DNA of 64,000 nt from an uncultured Collinsella sp. GTDB taxonomy: Bacteria > Actinomycetota > Coriobacteriia > Coriobacteriales > Coriobacteriaceae. Each line of letters opens with the position of its first letter. Position 1 is the first letter of the stretch. This document shows, in pieces, positions 1 through 7,418 of this stretch. The stretch lies in assembly GCA_905194675.1 (NCBI GenBank), contig CAJJTG010000001.1:1-64000 (forward strand), in the 5' to 3' direction. Under the pieces are notes generated by a model, which saw only the letters and a list, made by a program, of their open reading frames with translations, was not told the DNA's origin and ran no database searches. A program made the position numbers and the translations under genes.

Positions 1-1
1 G

Positions 2-244
2 CTCATTCGCTGCGGCGGCGGCTGCGAGATCGCGGCGGAGCGTGAGCAGTGGAACGACGGCTCCAACACGCTCTGCGTCAGCCCCGGCGTCGCGGGCGTC
101 TACGAGCGCAATTATGTGACCAATCAGATCCTCGAGGACTGCGGCGTGAAGATCCTGAAAATGCCCAGCTCCGAGCTTTCACGCGGACGCGGAGGTCCGC
201 GCTGCATGAGTATGCCTCTGCTCCGGGAATCCATTTCGTTCTGA
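2..244 (+). CDS. arcA: Arginine deiminase, C-terminal part (5' end outside window)
   Basis: The frame is open from the window edge and gives the last 80 residues. Arginine deiminase hydrolyses arginine to citrulline and ammonia, the first step of the energy-yielding deiminase pathway in the cytoplasm. The visible part carries NDGSNTLCVSPG and ends with SSELSRGRGGPRCMSMP, the C-terminal signature that holds the nucleophilic cysteine of the family. An ornithine carbamoyltransferase gene follows after 35 nt in the same direction, the usual arcA-arcB order. Only the start lies outside; nothing visible is broken. Confidence 0.93.
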   Translation, partial: LIRCGGGCEIAAEREQWNDGSNTLCVSPGVAGVYERNYVTNQILEDCGVKILKMPSSELSRGRGGPRCMSMPLLRESISF

Positions 245-279
245 CAAACCTACCGATATATTGAAAAGGAGAAATCATC

Positions 280-1275
280 ATGGCTGTTAACATTCGCGGC
301 AGACACTTTCTGAAGCTTCTGGACTACACCCCGGCGGAGATCCGCTATCTGCTCGATCTGGCGAAGAATTTCAAGGACCTCAAGCGGGCCGGTACGCCGC
401 ACCGCTATCTCGAGGGCAAGAACATCGTCCTGCTCTTCCAGAAGACCTCCACTCGTACCCGCTGCGCCTTCGAGGTCGGCGGCATGGATCTGGGCATGGG
501 CGTCACCTACCTCGATCCCGGTTCGTCCCAGATGGGCAAGAAGGAGTCCATCGAGGACACCGCCCGCGTTCTCGGCCGCATGTATGACGGCATTGAGTTC
601 CGTGGCTTTGCCCAGGACGACGTCGAGGAGCTTGCCGCTAAGTCCGGCGTGCCCGTGTGGAACGGTCTGACCACCGAGTGGCACCCCACCCAGATGCTCG
701 CCGACATCCTGACCGTCCAGGAGAACTTCAACTACGACATCAAGGGCAAGACCCTCGTCTTCATGGGCGACTGCAAGAACAACGTCGCTCGCTCCCTCAT
801 GGTCGTCTGCTCCAAGCTCGGCATGAACTTTGTGGCCTGCGGCCCCGAGGAGTGCATGCCCGCTGACGACGTCATCGAGGCCTGCAAGCCCATCGCCGAG
901 GCCAACGGCTGCACCATCAAGCTGACCACCGACGTCAAGGACGGCGTCACCGGTGCCGACGTTCTCTACACCGACGTGTGGGTCTCCATGGGCGAGCCCG
1001 ACGAGGTCTGGGCCGAGCGCATCGCTCAGCTCACCCCGTATCGTGTTACTTCTGAGGTCATGGCTATGGCCAACCCGGGTGCCATCTTCCTGCACTGCCT
1101 GCCCAGCTTCCACGACACCAACACCACGATTGGCGCCGAGAAGTGCGAGCAGTTCGGCATCACCGAGCAGGAGGTCACCGACGAGGTCTTCGAGAGCCCT
1201 GCTTCCAAGGTCTTCGACGAGGCCGAGAACCGCATGCACACCATCAAGGCTGTCATGTACGCCACGCTCAAGTAA
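280..1275 (+). CDS. arcB: Ornithine carbamoyltransferase (probably catabolic)
   Basis: 331 aa, full family length. It interconverts citrulline plus phosphate with ornithine plus carbamoyl phosphate. Visible motifs: carbamoyl-phosphate loop STRTR at residues 57-61, HPTQ at 135-138, the ornithine-side SMGEPDEVW near 236-244, and HCLP at 272-275 with the active-site cysteine. The start follows AAAGGAG with good spacing. Its position 35 nt after arcA and before a YfcC-type carrier points to the degradative role (ArcB). The biosynthetic ArgF has the same fold and sequence alone cannot fully separate them. No carbamate kinase gene is visible; it may lie upstream of the window. A strong terminator follows. 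Confidence 0.92.
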   Translation: MAVNIRGRHFLKLLDYTPAEIRYLLDLAKNFKDLKRAGTPHRYLEGKNIVLLFQKTSTRTRCAFEVGGMDLGMGVTYLDPGSSQMGKKESIEDTARVLGRMYDGIEFRGFAQDDVEELAAKSGVPVWNGLTTEWHPTQMLADILTVQENFNYDIKGKTLVFMGDCKNNVARSLMVVCSKLGMNFVACGPEECMPADDVIEACKPIAEANGCTIKLTTDVKDGVTGADVLYTDVWVSMGEPDEVWAERIAQLTPYRVTSEVMAMANPGAIFLHCLPSFHDTNTTIGAEKCEQFGITEQEVTDEVFESPASKVFDEAENRMHTIKAVMYATLK

Positions 1276-1291
1276 GAGCATCTAGCATCTC

Positions 1292-1327
1292 GCTCGGGGT
1301 GCATTGCTGCGCACCCCGAGCGCTTTT
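1292..1327 (+). terminator. Rho-independent terminator after arcB
   Basis: A perfect 11-bp stem (GCTCGGGGTGC / GCACCCCGAGC) with an 8-nt loop is followed by GCTTTTG, 17 nt after the arcB stop. It may only partly stop transcription into the carrier gene. Confidence 0.8.
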
Positions 1328-1422
1328 GTCTGGTAAAAATCTCGCACCGAGCGACATGCACGGCACGGAAGAGCCGCTTCGGGCGAGATCAGTAAATGAT
1401 TTATGAAGGGGGGATGAGAACT

Positions 1423-2901
1423 ATGACTGAGACCGCTAAGAAAAAGCGCGGTATGCCTTCATCGTTCACCATTCTTCTTGCTCTGCTGGCAATCGTCGCG
1501 GTTGTTACCGTTATCGTCTCCGGTACGTCCGGTGGCGAGGTTACCGCTGCCCGCCTGAGCGATTTCTGCACCGCCCCGGTCAAGGGCTTCGCTGACGCTC
1601 TGCCCGTCTGCCTCTTCGTTATGATCCTCGGCGGCTTCCTCGGCATGATGACCGAGACCGGCGCCCTGGACAACGGCATTGCTGTTCTGGTGCAGAAGCT
1701 TAAGGGCAATGAGATCATGCTCATTCCCGTGCTGATGTTCATCTTCTCCCTCGGTGGTACCACCTATGGTATGTGCGAGGAGACCGTTCCCTTCTACGCC
1801 CTGCTTGCCGCTACCATGATGGCCGCTGGCTTCGACCCTATGGTCGGTGCTGCCACCGTCCTGCTCGGCGCTGGCTGCGGCTGCCTGGGATCCACGGTTA
1901 ACCCGTTCGCCGTCGGCGCTGCCGTCGACGCTCTGACCGGCGTTGGCATTGAGGTCAACCAGTCCATCATCATCGGCCTCGGTGCCGTCCTGTGGATTGT
2001 TACCACTGTTATGTCCATCCTCTTCGTCATGAGCTATGCCAAGAAGGTCAAGGCTGACAAGGGTTCCACCATCCTTTCGATGCAGGAGCTCAAGGACGCC
2101 GAAGAGGCTCACGGCAAGGCTGCTTCCGAGGTTCACAAGGAGGTCAAGCTCACCGGTCGTCAGAAGGGTGTTCTGATCGCCTTTGCCTTCACCTTCGTCG
2201 TCATGATCGTCGGCTTCATCCCGCTGGCCGACCTCAACGAGGGCGTCGCCAACTTCTTCGATGCTGGCGCTGTCTATGACGCCGACGGTAACGCCATCGT
2301 TCAGGGCTGGTCTGCCCTGATCACCGGCCTGCCCATTGGCCAGTGGTACTTCGACGAGGCTTCCACCTGGTTCTTCCTCATGGCTGTCCTGATCGGTATC
2401 ATCGGTGGCCTGTCCGAGAAGCAGATCGTCAACACCTTCATCACCGGCGCTGCCGACATGATGTCCGTTGTCCTCGTCATCGCTCTCGCCCGTGGTATCT
2501 CCGTCCTCATGGCTAGCACCGGCCTCGACGTCTACGTCCTCGACGCTGCCGCCAATGCTCTGGCTGGCCTGTCCGGCGTGATCTTCGCTCCCATGAGCTT
2601 CCTGGTCTACTTTGGCCTGTCCTTCCTGATCCCCTCGACCTCCGGTATGGCTACTGTCTCCATGCCCATCATGGGACCGCTGGCTGTTAAGCTCGGCTTC
2701 TCGCCCGAGGTCATGGTCATGATCTTCTCCGCCGCCATCGGCGTCGTGAATCTGTTCACCCCGACCTCTGGTGCCATCATGGGCGGTCTCGCTCTGGCTA
2801 AGATCGAGTGGACGACCTGGCTCAAGTTTGCTCTTAAGCTCATCGTCGCTCTCTCCGTCGTCTGCGCCATCATCCTGACCATCGCTTGCGTGATGATCTA
2901 A
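1423..2901 (+). CDS. YfcC/DcuC-like membrane carrier, probable arginine-ornithine or related exchanger
   Basis: 492 aa, about 12 hydrophobic segments, and a charged cytoplasmic stretch near residues 200-245. It resembles the YfcC family (C4-dicarboxylate anaerobic carrier superfamily), often found beside arginine deiminase genes. Recognisable parts are SLGGTTYGMCEETVPFYALL near residue 115 and a C-terminal half rich in PTSGAIMGG. The frame is open from ATG 1396, but the run GAAGGGGGG sits just before ATG 1414 and about 10 nt before ATG 1423, so I take 1423. The substrate is inferred from arcA and arcB upstream. It could instead carry a dicarboxylate or peptide. Confidence 0.8.
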   Translation: MTETAKKKRGMPSSFTILLALLAIVAVVTVIVSGTSGGEVTAARLSDFCTAPVKGFADALPVCLFVMILGGFLGMMTETGALDNGIAVLVQKLKGNEIMLIPVLMFIFSLGGTTYGMCEETVPFYALLAATMMAAGFDPMVGAATVLLGAGCGCLGSTVNPFAVGAAVDALTGVGIEVNQSIIIGLGAVLWIVTTVMSILFVMSYAKKVKADKGSTILSMQELKDAEEAHGKAASEVHKEVKLTGRQKGVLIAFAFTFVVMIVGFIPLADLNEGVANFFDAGAVYDADGNAIVQGWSALITGLPIGQWYFDEASTWFFLMAVLIGIIGGLSEKQIVNTFITGAADMMSVVLVIALARGISVLMASTGLDVYVLDAAANALAGLSGVIFAPMSFLVYFGLSFLIPSTSGMATVSMPIMGPLAVKLGFSPEVMVMIFSAAIGVVNLFTPTSGAIMGGLALAKIEWTTWLKFALKLIVALSVVCAIILTIACVMI

Positions 2902-2966
2902 GTACCCCCTGGGTACCCCACGGAAACCATGACGATCCTATAACGGATCACCTGGTCATCGTCTGT

Positions 2967-2987
2967 CCGGTGGGGTAACCCCACCGG
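2967..2987. repeat. Short perfect stem-loop
   Basis: CCGGTGGGG, TAA, CCCCACCGG: 9-bp perfect stem with a 3-nt loop, without a T-run. It is the first of several hairpins in the gene-free stretch 2902-3506. Confidence 0.6.
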
Positions 2988-3003
2988 TAGACTCCTACCT
3001 TTG

Positions 3004-3040
3004 GCCCCCTCCCGTTCCGTGCGCGGGAGGGGGCGCTCTT
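3004..3040 (+). terminator. Probable terminator of the arc/YfcC unit
   Basis: An 11-bp perfect stem (GCCCCCTCCCG / CGGGAGGGGGC) with a 9-nt loop is followed by GCTCTTGTG. The T-rich tail is weak, so termination is likely but not certain. Confidence 0.55.
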
Positions 3041-3042
3041 GT

Positions 3043-3070
3043 GTTCCGGCGTTTTACCAAACGCCGGAAC
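3043..3070. repeat. Perfect 12-bp stem-loop
   Basis: GTTCCGGCGTTT, TACC, AAACGCCGGAAC: perfect stem with a 4-nt loop, no T-run. It lies directly before the larger structured element at 3076. Confidence 0.65.
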
Positions 3071-3075
3071 CACTC

Positions 3076-3216
3076 GACGCTGCAAGCCCGCCAGAGCGGC
3101 AATCTGACGTTCAATCGTCGGGCATGGCCAAAAGGCCTATGCCCTCCTCTTTCACGTCACCTTGCTCGCTCTGGTGGGCTTTCGCTGACTTATGCTCAAC
3201 CTGCGGCGCTGCCATT
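3076..3216. repeat. Structured interspersed element, copy 1 (three-tier hairpin)
   Basis: The second copy is at 58544-58685, almost the same length. Outer stem 3084-3098 with 3167-3181 (15 bp, one mismatch of wobble type); middle stem GACGT 3106-3110 with ACGTC 3154-3158; apical stem GGGCAT-GGCC 3120-3129 with GGCC and ATGCCC 3134-3144 around an AAAA loop. Both copies share GACGCTGC on the left and TTTCGYTGAC plus CGGCGYTGCCATT on the right. Stem bases differ between the copies but pairing is kept, so the structure itself appears selected. It may be an RNA gene or a REP/MITE-like mobile palindrome. No promoter is evident. Confidence 0.75.
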
Positions 3217-3232
3217 GTTGGCGCAGGGGGCG

Positions 3233-3263
3233 GCTTGCTCGCTCTGGTGCCTGTTCGCTGTCC
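3233..3263. repeat. Partial tandem repeat of the 3' half of the structured element
   Basis: GCTTGCTCGCTCTGGTG followed by CCTGTTCGCTG closely repeats the segment at 3160-3189. Copy 1 was therefore followed by a second, decayed 3' half. Confidence 0.5.
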
Positions 3264-3291
3264 GTTCTCTGCCCGCGACGTTTCTACTGTT

Positions 3292-3320
3292 GGTGCAAAG
3301 GGGTCAGGTTAATTTGCGCC
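3292..3320. repeat. Small palindrome with AAAGGGGTCAGG core
   Basis: GGTGCAAA 3292-3299 pairs with TTTGCGCC 3313-3320 (one wobble pair) around a 13-nt loop. The core AAAGGGGTCAGG resembles AAAGGGGACAGG in the hairpin at 38552-38584, suggesting one family. Confidence 0.45.
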
Positions 3321-3328
3321 AAAAGGGG

Positions 3329-3397
3329 AAGTTGCGGTGGAATAGTTCCCGTTTGGCCGTCTTGAGGGGTTAAACAGGAGCTATTTCACCGCAACTT
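3329..3397. repeat. Hairpin repeat AGTTGCGGTGGAATA, copy 1
   Basis: AAGTTGCGGTGGAATAG at 3329-3345 pairs with 3381-3397 (16 of 17, the odd one a wobble). The inner part pairs further (TCCCGTTT with AAACAGGA). A second copy with the same outer arms and different inner arms lies at 43268-43335. Confidence 0.7.
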
Positions 3398-3459
3398 ATC
3401 GATGGCGTGTTTGGTTGGTGCCTGTTGATGGTCTGGTTATCGGGGAGGGCGGGCTCCGT

Positions 3460-3465
3460 TATAAT
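3460..3465 (+). promoter_or_regulatory. Probable -10 element for the DUF1846 gene
   Basis: A perfect TATAAT, 42 nt before the start codon at 3507. I see no convincing -35 hexamer at the proper distance. Confidence 0.45.
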
Positions 3466-3506
3466 CGCGTAGGAACTTAATTTACGAAACGGGACGGGAG
3501 CCATAC

Positions 3507-4988
3507 ATGCGCCAGGGTTTCGACAACGCGAAGTATATCGAGCTGCAGGCCGCTCATATTAAGGAGCGCATCTCGCAGTTTGGCGGCAAGCTGTATTTGG
3601 AGTTTGGCGGCAAGCTGTTTGACGACTATCACGCGAGTCGCGTGCTGCCGGGGTTTGAGCCGGACAGCAAGTTTCGCATGCTCAAGAGCATTGCCGATGA
3701 CGTTGAGGTCATCATCGCGATCAACGCGAACCACATCGAGAAGAATAAGGCCCGTGGCGACCTGGGCATTACCTATGACGAGGACGTTTTGCGCCTGGTC
3801 GACCTGTTCCGCGGCAACGGTTTTGCTGTCGCGGCCGTGGTTATCACCCAGTACGCCGGCCAGCCCGCCGCCGATGTGTTCCGCAATCGCCTGAACGCGC
3901 TCGGCATTCCCGCCAAGCTGCACTATCCCATCGAGGGCTATCCGCACGACGTCGACCTGATCGTGTCCGACGACGGCTATGGCAAGAACGAGTTTGTCGA
4001 GACCACCCGTCCGCTCGTCGTCGTTACTGCGCCCGGCCCTGGCTCGGGCAAGCTCGCCACCTGCCTGTCTCAGCTCTATCACGAGCACAAGCACGGCACC
4101 GCCGCCGGCTACGCCAAGTTCGAGACGTTCCCGGTCTGGAATCTGCCCCTCACGCATCCGGTCAACATCGCCTATGAGGCCGCCACGGCCGACCTCGACG
4201 ATGCCAATATCATCGACTCCTTCCACTTGGAGGCCTACAACAAGACCACGGTCAACTACAACCGTGACGTCGAGGCTTTCCCGGTGGTCCGTGCCCTGAT
4301 GGAAAAGATTCTGGGGGAGAGTCCCTACCAGAGCCCCACCGACATGGGTGTCAATATGGTCGGCTTTGCCATCACCGATGACGATGCCTGTCGCGATGCC
4401 TCCAAGATGGAGATCGTCCGCCGCTACTTTTCTGCGGTCGAGGCCGTGCGCCGCACCGGCGTGGGCGATGAACAGGTTGATCGTCTCAAGCTCATTATGA
4501 AAAAGGCCGGTATCGACAAGAATTACTCGCCGGCACGCTCGGCTGCCCTTACCAGGGAGCAGCTGACGGGTGGCCCCGTAGGCGCCATGGTCATGCCCGA
4601 CGGCTCCGTGGTGACCGGTAAGACTTCCACGCGCCTGGGCGCCGCGAGCTCGCTCATCATGAACGCGCTTAAGCATGTCTCGGGCGTTGACCTTGAGCTC
4701 GAGGTCATTAGCGATGAGGCGATCGAGCCTATCAGCAAGCTCAAGACGCATTTCCTGGGTAGCAAGAACCCGCGCCTGCACACCGACGAGACGCTTATGG
4801 CGCTCTCGATCACCTCGGCAACGAGCGAGACGGCGGCCCGCGTCCTTTCGGGCCTGGAGCAGCTGCGCGGCTGCGATGCCTTCTTTAGCGTGATCATCTC
4901 GCCGACGGACGAGACGGTGTTGCGCAAACTGGGCATCAACGTGTGCTGCGAGCCCAAGTTCGAGCGCCGTGGTTTCTTCCACCGCTAA
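3507..4988 (+). CDS. DUF1846 family protein
   Basis: 493 aa, the usual length of the DUF1846 (UPF0371) family, a widespread cytoplasmic family without an assigned reaction. Recognised by the N-terminal block RQGFDNAKYIELQAAHIKER, the LEFGGKLFDDYHASRVLPGF region near residues 31-50, and APGPGSGK at 175-182. The last looks like a nucleotide-binding P-loop, but its role is unproven. The start ATG follows CGGGACGGGAG. The gene is a single unit with its own TATAAT upstream and a strong terminator after it, so neighbours give no hint of function. Confidence 0.85.
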   Translation: MRQGFDNAKYIELQAAHIKERISQFGGKLYLEFGGKLFDDYHASRVLPGFEPDSKFRMLKSIADDVEVIIAINANHIEKNKARGDLGITYDEDVLRLVDLFRGNGFAVAAVVITQYAGQPAADVFRNRLNALGIPAKLHYPIEGYPHDVDLIVSDDGYGKNEFVETTRPLVVVTAPGPGSGKLATCLSQLYHEHKHGTAAGYAKFETFPVWNLPLTHPVNIAYEAATADLDDANIIDSFHLEAYNKTTVNYNRDVEAFPVVRALMEKILGESPYQSPTDMGVNMVGFAITDDDACRDASKMEIVRRYFSAVEAVRRTGVGDEQVDRLKLIMKKAGIDKNYSPARSAALTREQLTGGPVGAMVMPDGSVVTGKTSTRLGAASSLIMNALKHVSGVDLELEVISDEAIEPISKLKTHFLGSKNPRLHTDETLMALSITSATSETAARVLSGLEQLRGCDAFFSVIISPTDETVLRKLGINVCCEPKFERRGFFHR

Positions 4989-5007
4989 GCCTGGATAAAT
5001 TGGTCTG

Positions 5008-5047
5008 AAAGGGGCGCATCGGGTATGCATTCGGTGCGCCCCTTTTA
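5008..5047 (+). terminator. Terminator after the DUF1846 gene
   Basis: AAAGGGGCGCA pairs with TGCGCCCCTTTT around a short AT-rich loop. The strong stem ends in TTTT, 20 nt after the stop. Confidence 0.85.
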
Positions 5048-5237
5048 TCAACAAAGCTACCGTTTAACCTAAAATTAGCCCGTTTACCTGCCTATAAGCG
5101 ATTTGGACGGTATACAATAACCCTAATTGTTTCATCCTTTTGCGGGGATGCCGCATGATGGATGTTGCCGGCCATCATGGGGTGTGCCGGTCGCGCACGG
5201 TGCAAGTGATGCCCGTGCTCGGTTTGAGGAGGCTGCC

Positions 5238-5576
5238 ATGGCTGGCAAGGGTCGTGCGAGTGTCAACGATATGAAGCGTGTCGAGGTGCAGGTGCTGATG
5301 GAGATCGCTCAGCAATCCGAAGACAACGGCGGATTATATGGCTTTTCGCGCAAGACGCTTGCCGAGCGTGTGGGGGTGTCTCCGTATCGCGCCCGCGCGG
5401 CAATTGAGCGCTTGGAATCCGAAGACATCATTGAGGTCGTCTCGCGCTACAGCGACGACGGCGGCCAGCTCGCAAATGGTATTTGTCTCACGGAGCGTGG
5501 CGAGTGGTATCTAGAGGGCGTCCGTGCCGGTATGCTCGTGCAGGACTTAATCAAGGACGAACTCGCCGATCGATAA
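5238..5576 (+). CDS. Small winged helix-turn-helix protein, putative regulator
   Basis: 112 aa from ATG 5238, chosen because GAGGAGG lies 5 nt upstream; the open frame extends back to 5127 without a ribosome site. Residues about 30-70 (FSRKTLAERVGVSPYRARAA, then IERLESEDIIEVVSRYSDD) look like a GntR- or MarR-like winged helix with a short C-terminal helix, so DNA binding is probable. The target is unknown. It stands alone between two terminators and before pyrG. Nothing in it indicates a ligand-binding domain. Confidence 0.65.
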   Translation: MAGKGRASVNDMKRVEVQVLMEIAQQSEDNGGLYGFSRKTLAERVGVSPYRARAAIERLESEDIIEVVSRYSDDGGQLANGICLTERGEWYLEGVRAGMLVQDLIKDELADR

Positions 5577-5597
5577 CAGCATGCATTCATAGCGGAA

Positions 5598-5631
5598 ACG
5601 ACGCCGTCTGGGCAACCGGGCGGCGTTTTGT
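5598..5631 (+). terminator. Terminator after the winged-helix gene
   Basis: Stem CGCCGTCTGG / CCGGGCGGCG with loop GCAA, followed by TTTTG. Two internal wobble pairs. Confidence 0.75.
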
Positions 5632-5754
5632 TTCGAGATGGAGAAATGCGATTGCACGTAAGAAAAATTGCGTGCGGCGCGCGTCGCGAGTATTACAATG
5701 AAGACCCGTAAGATGCGTATGGACAACTTCTACGGGAAGCGCAGGTAACTCAAT

Positions 5755-7416
5755 ATGACCAAGCATGTGTTCGTGACCGGCGGCGTGGTTTCGTCTCTGG
5801 GCAAGGGTATTACCGCGGCCTCGCTGGGCCGTCTGCTCAAGTCGCGCGGCTACAAGGTAACGATGCAAAAGGCCGACCCGTATCTGAACGTCGACCCCGG
5901 CACCATGAGCCCGTTCCAGCATGGCGAGGTCTTTGTGACCGAGGACGGCTACGAGTCCGATCTGGACCTGGGCCACTACGAACGCTTTATTGACGAGAAC
6001 CTGACCCGTGATTCCAACTTTACGACTGGTGCCATCTATAAGAGCCTGATCGCCCGTGAACGTCGCGGTGACTTTTTGGGCGGCACCGTGCAGGTGATTC
6101 CGCACGTCACGAACGCCATTAAGGATAAGTTCCGTCGTATTGAGGAGCAGACCGGCTCCGATGTGGTCATCACTGAGTTGGGCGGCACCATCGGCGACAT
6201 TGAGTCGCAGCCGTTTGTCGAGGCCATTCGCCAGTACCGCAAGGAGGCCGGCCCCGAGAACGTCTGCTACATCCACGTGTCGCTCGTTCCCTATATCGCC
6301 GCCGCCCACGAGGTCAAGACCAAGCCGACGCAACACTCCGTCAAGGAGCTCCGCAGCTTTGGTATCCAGCCCGATATTATCGTTCTGCGTTCCGACCACC
6401 ATATCGACGATGCCATCCGCGGCAAGATCGCAAGCTTCTGCGACGTCGACACCGACTGTGTCTTTACCAACGAGGACTGCGCGAGCATCTACGATGTTCC
6501 GCAGCTACTCGCCGAGCAGGACTTTGACCTGCGCATTTGCGAGCGTCTGGGTCTCGATCCGCGTGAGCGCGACATGAGTGAGTGGAACGAGTTCCTGCGC
6601 AAGCAGAACCATGCCAACCAGCACGCCGACAAGGTGAAGATCGCCGTCGTGGGCAAGTATACGCAGCTGCCCGATGCCTACCTGTCGGTTATCGAGGCCC
6701 TGCACCACGCGGGCGTGTTCTACGATCGCCACGTTGACGTGCAGCTGGTCGATGGCGAGAGCCTCGACGAGCAGAACGTCTCCGAGGTTCTGGGCGACGC
6801 CTCGGGCATCCTGGTCCCCGGCGGCTTTGGCAAGCGCGCCCTGGAGGGCAAGATCCTCGCGGCCGAGTTCGCCCGCGAGCACAAGATTCCGTATCTGGGC
6901 ATTTGCCTGGGTATGCAGGTGGCCGTGTGCGAATTTGCCCGCAACGTCGTCGGCCTTGCCGGCGCCAGCTCTTCCGAGTTCGATCCGGATGGCCCGTATA
7001 GTGTCATCGACCTGATGAGCTCGCAGGAGGACGTGACCGAGAAGGGCGGCACCATGCGTCTGGGTGCCTATCCGTGCAAGCTTGCTGCCGATTCCCTCGC
7101 GCGCGAGGCCTATGGCGAGGAGCTCGTCTACGAGCGTCACCGTCACCGTTTTGAGTTCAACAACGCCTTCCGTGACCAGCTCGAGGACGCCGGTCTGGTA
7201 ATCTCGGGCCTTTCGCCCGACGAGCGTCTGGTCGAGATGGTCGAGCTGCCGCGCGATGTGCATCCGTGGTATGTGGCCACCCAAGCTCATCCCGAGTTCA
7301 AGAGCCGTCCGACCAACCCGCAGCCGCTGTTCCGCGAGTTCGTGCGCGCCTCGATTGGCCAGCATGAGGGCGTCGATCGCGTGCAGGTGACGCCCAAGAA
7401 CCTCGCTACGGACTAA
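5755..7416 (+). CDS. pyrG: CTP synthase
   Basis: 553 aa, full length. It aminates UTP to CTP using ATP and glutamine. The N-terminal synthetase domain starts with KHVFVTGGVVSSLGKGIT (P-loop near residues 9-18). The C-terminal glutamine amidotransferase domain has GICLGMQ with the nucleophile Cys384 and the AHPEF histidine-glutamate pair near the end. SD GCAGG precedes the ATG. xerD follows after 2 nt, so the two are co-transcribed. A -10-like TATTAC/TACAAT lies near 5688-5697 but the -35 is ambiguous. Confidence 0.97.
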   Translation: MTKHVFVTGGVVSSLGKGITAASLGRLLKSRGYKVTMQKADPYLNVDPGTMSPFQHGEVFVTEDGYESDLDLGHYERFIDENLTRDSNFTTGAIYKSLIARERRGDFLGGTVQVIPHVTNAIKDKFRRIEEQTGSDVVITELGGTIGDIESQPFVEAIRQYRKEAGPENVCYIHVSLVPYIAAAHEVKTKPTQHSVKELRSFGIQPDIIVLRSDHHIDDAIRGKIASFCDVDTDCVFTNEDCASIYDVPQLLAEQDFDLRICERLGLDPRERDMSEWNEFLRKQNHANQHADKVKIAVVGKYTQLPDAYLSVIEALHHAGVFYDRHVDVQLVDGESLDEQNVSEVLGDASGILVPGGFGKRALEGKILAAEFAREHKIPYLGICLGMQVAVCEFARNVVGLAGASSSEFDPDGPYSVIDLMSSQEDVTEKGGTMRLGAYPCKLAADSLAREAYGEELVYERHRHRFEFNNAFRDQLEDAGLVISGLSPDERLVEMVELPRDVHPWYVATQAHPEFKSRPTNPQPLFREFVRASIGQHEGVDRVQVTPKNLATD

Positions 7417-7418
7417 GG

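Noticed and set aside
250..1281. 343-codon minus-strand ORF opposite arcB
   Set aside because: Antisense shadow of a well-recognised gene in GC-rich codons; no SD or family.
3001..3373. Two ORFs of 103 and 110 codons between YfcC and DUF1846
   Set aside because: They translate the palindrome cluster, lack SDs and resemble no protein.
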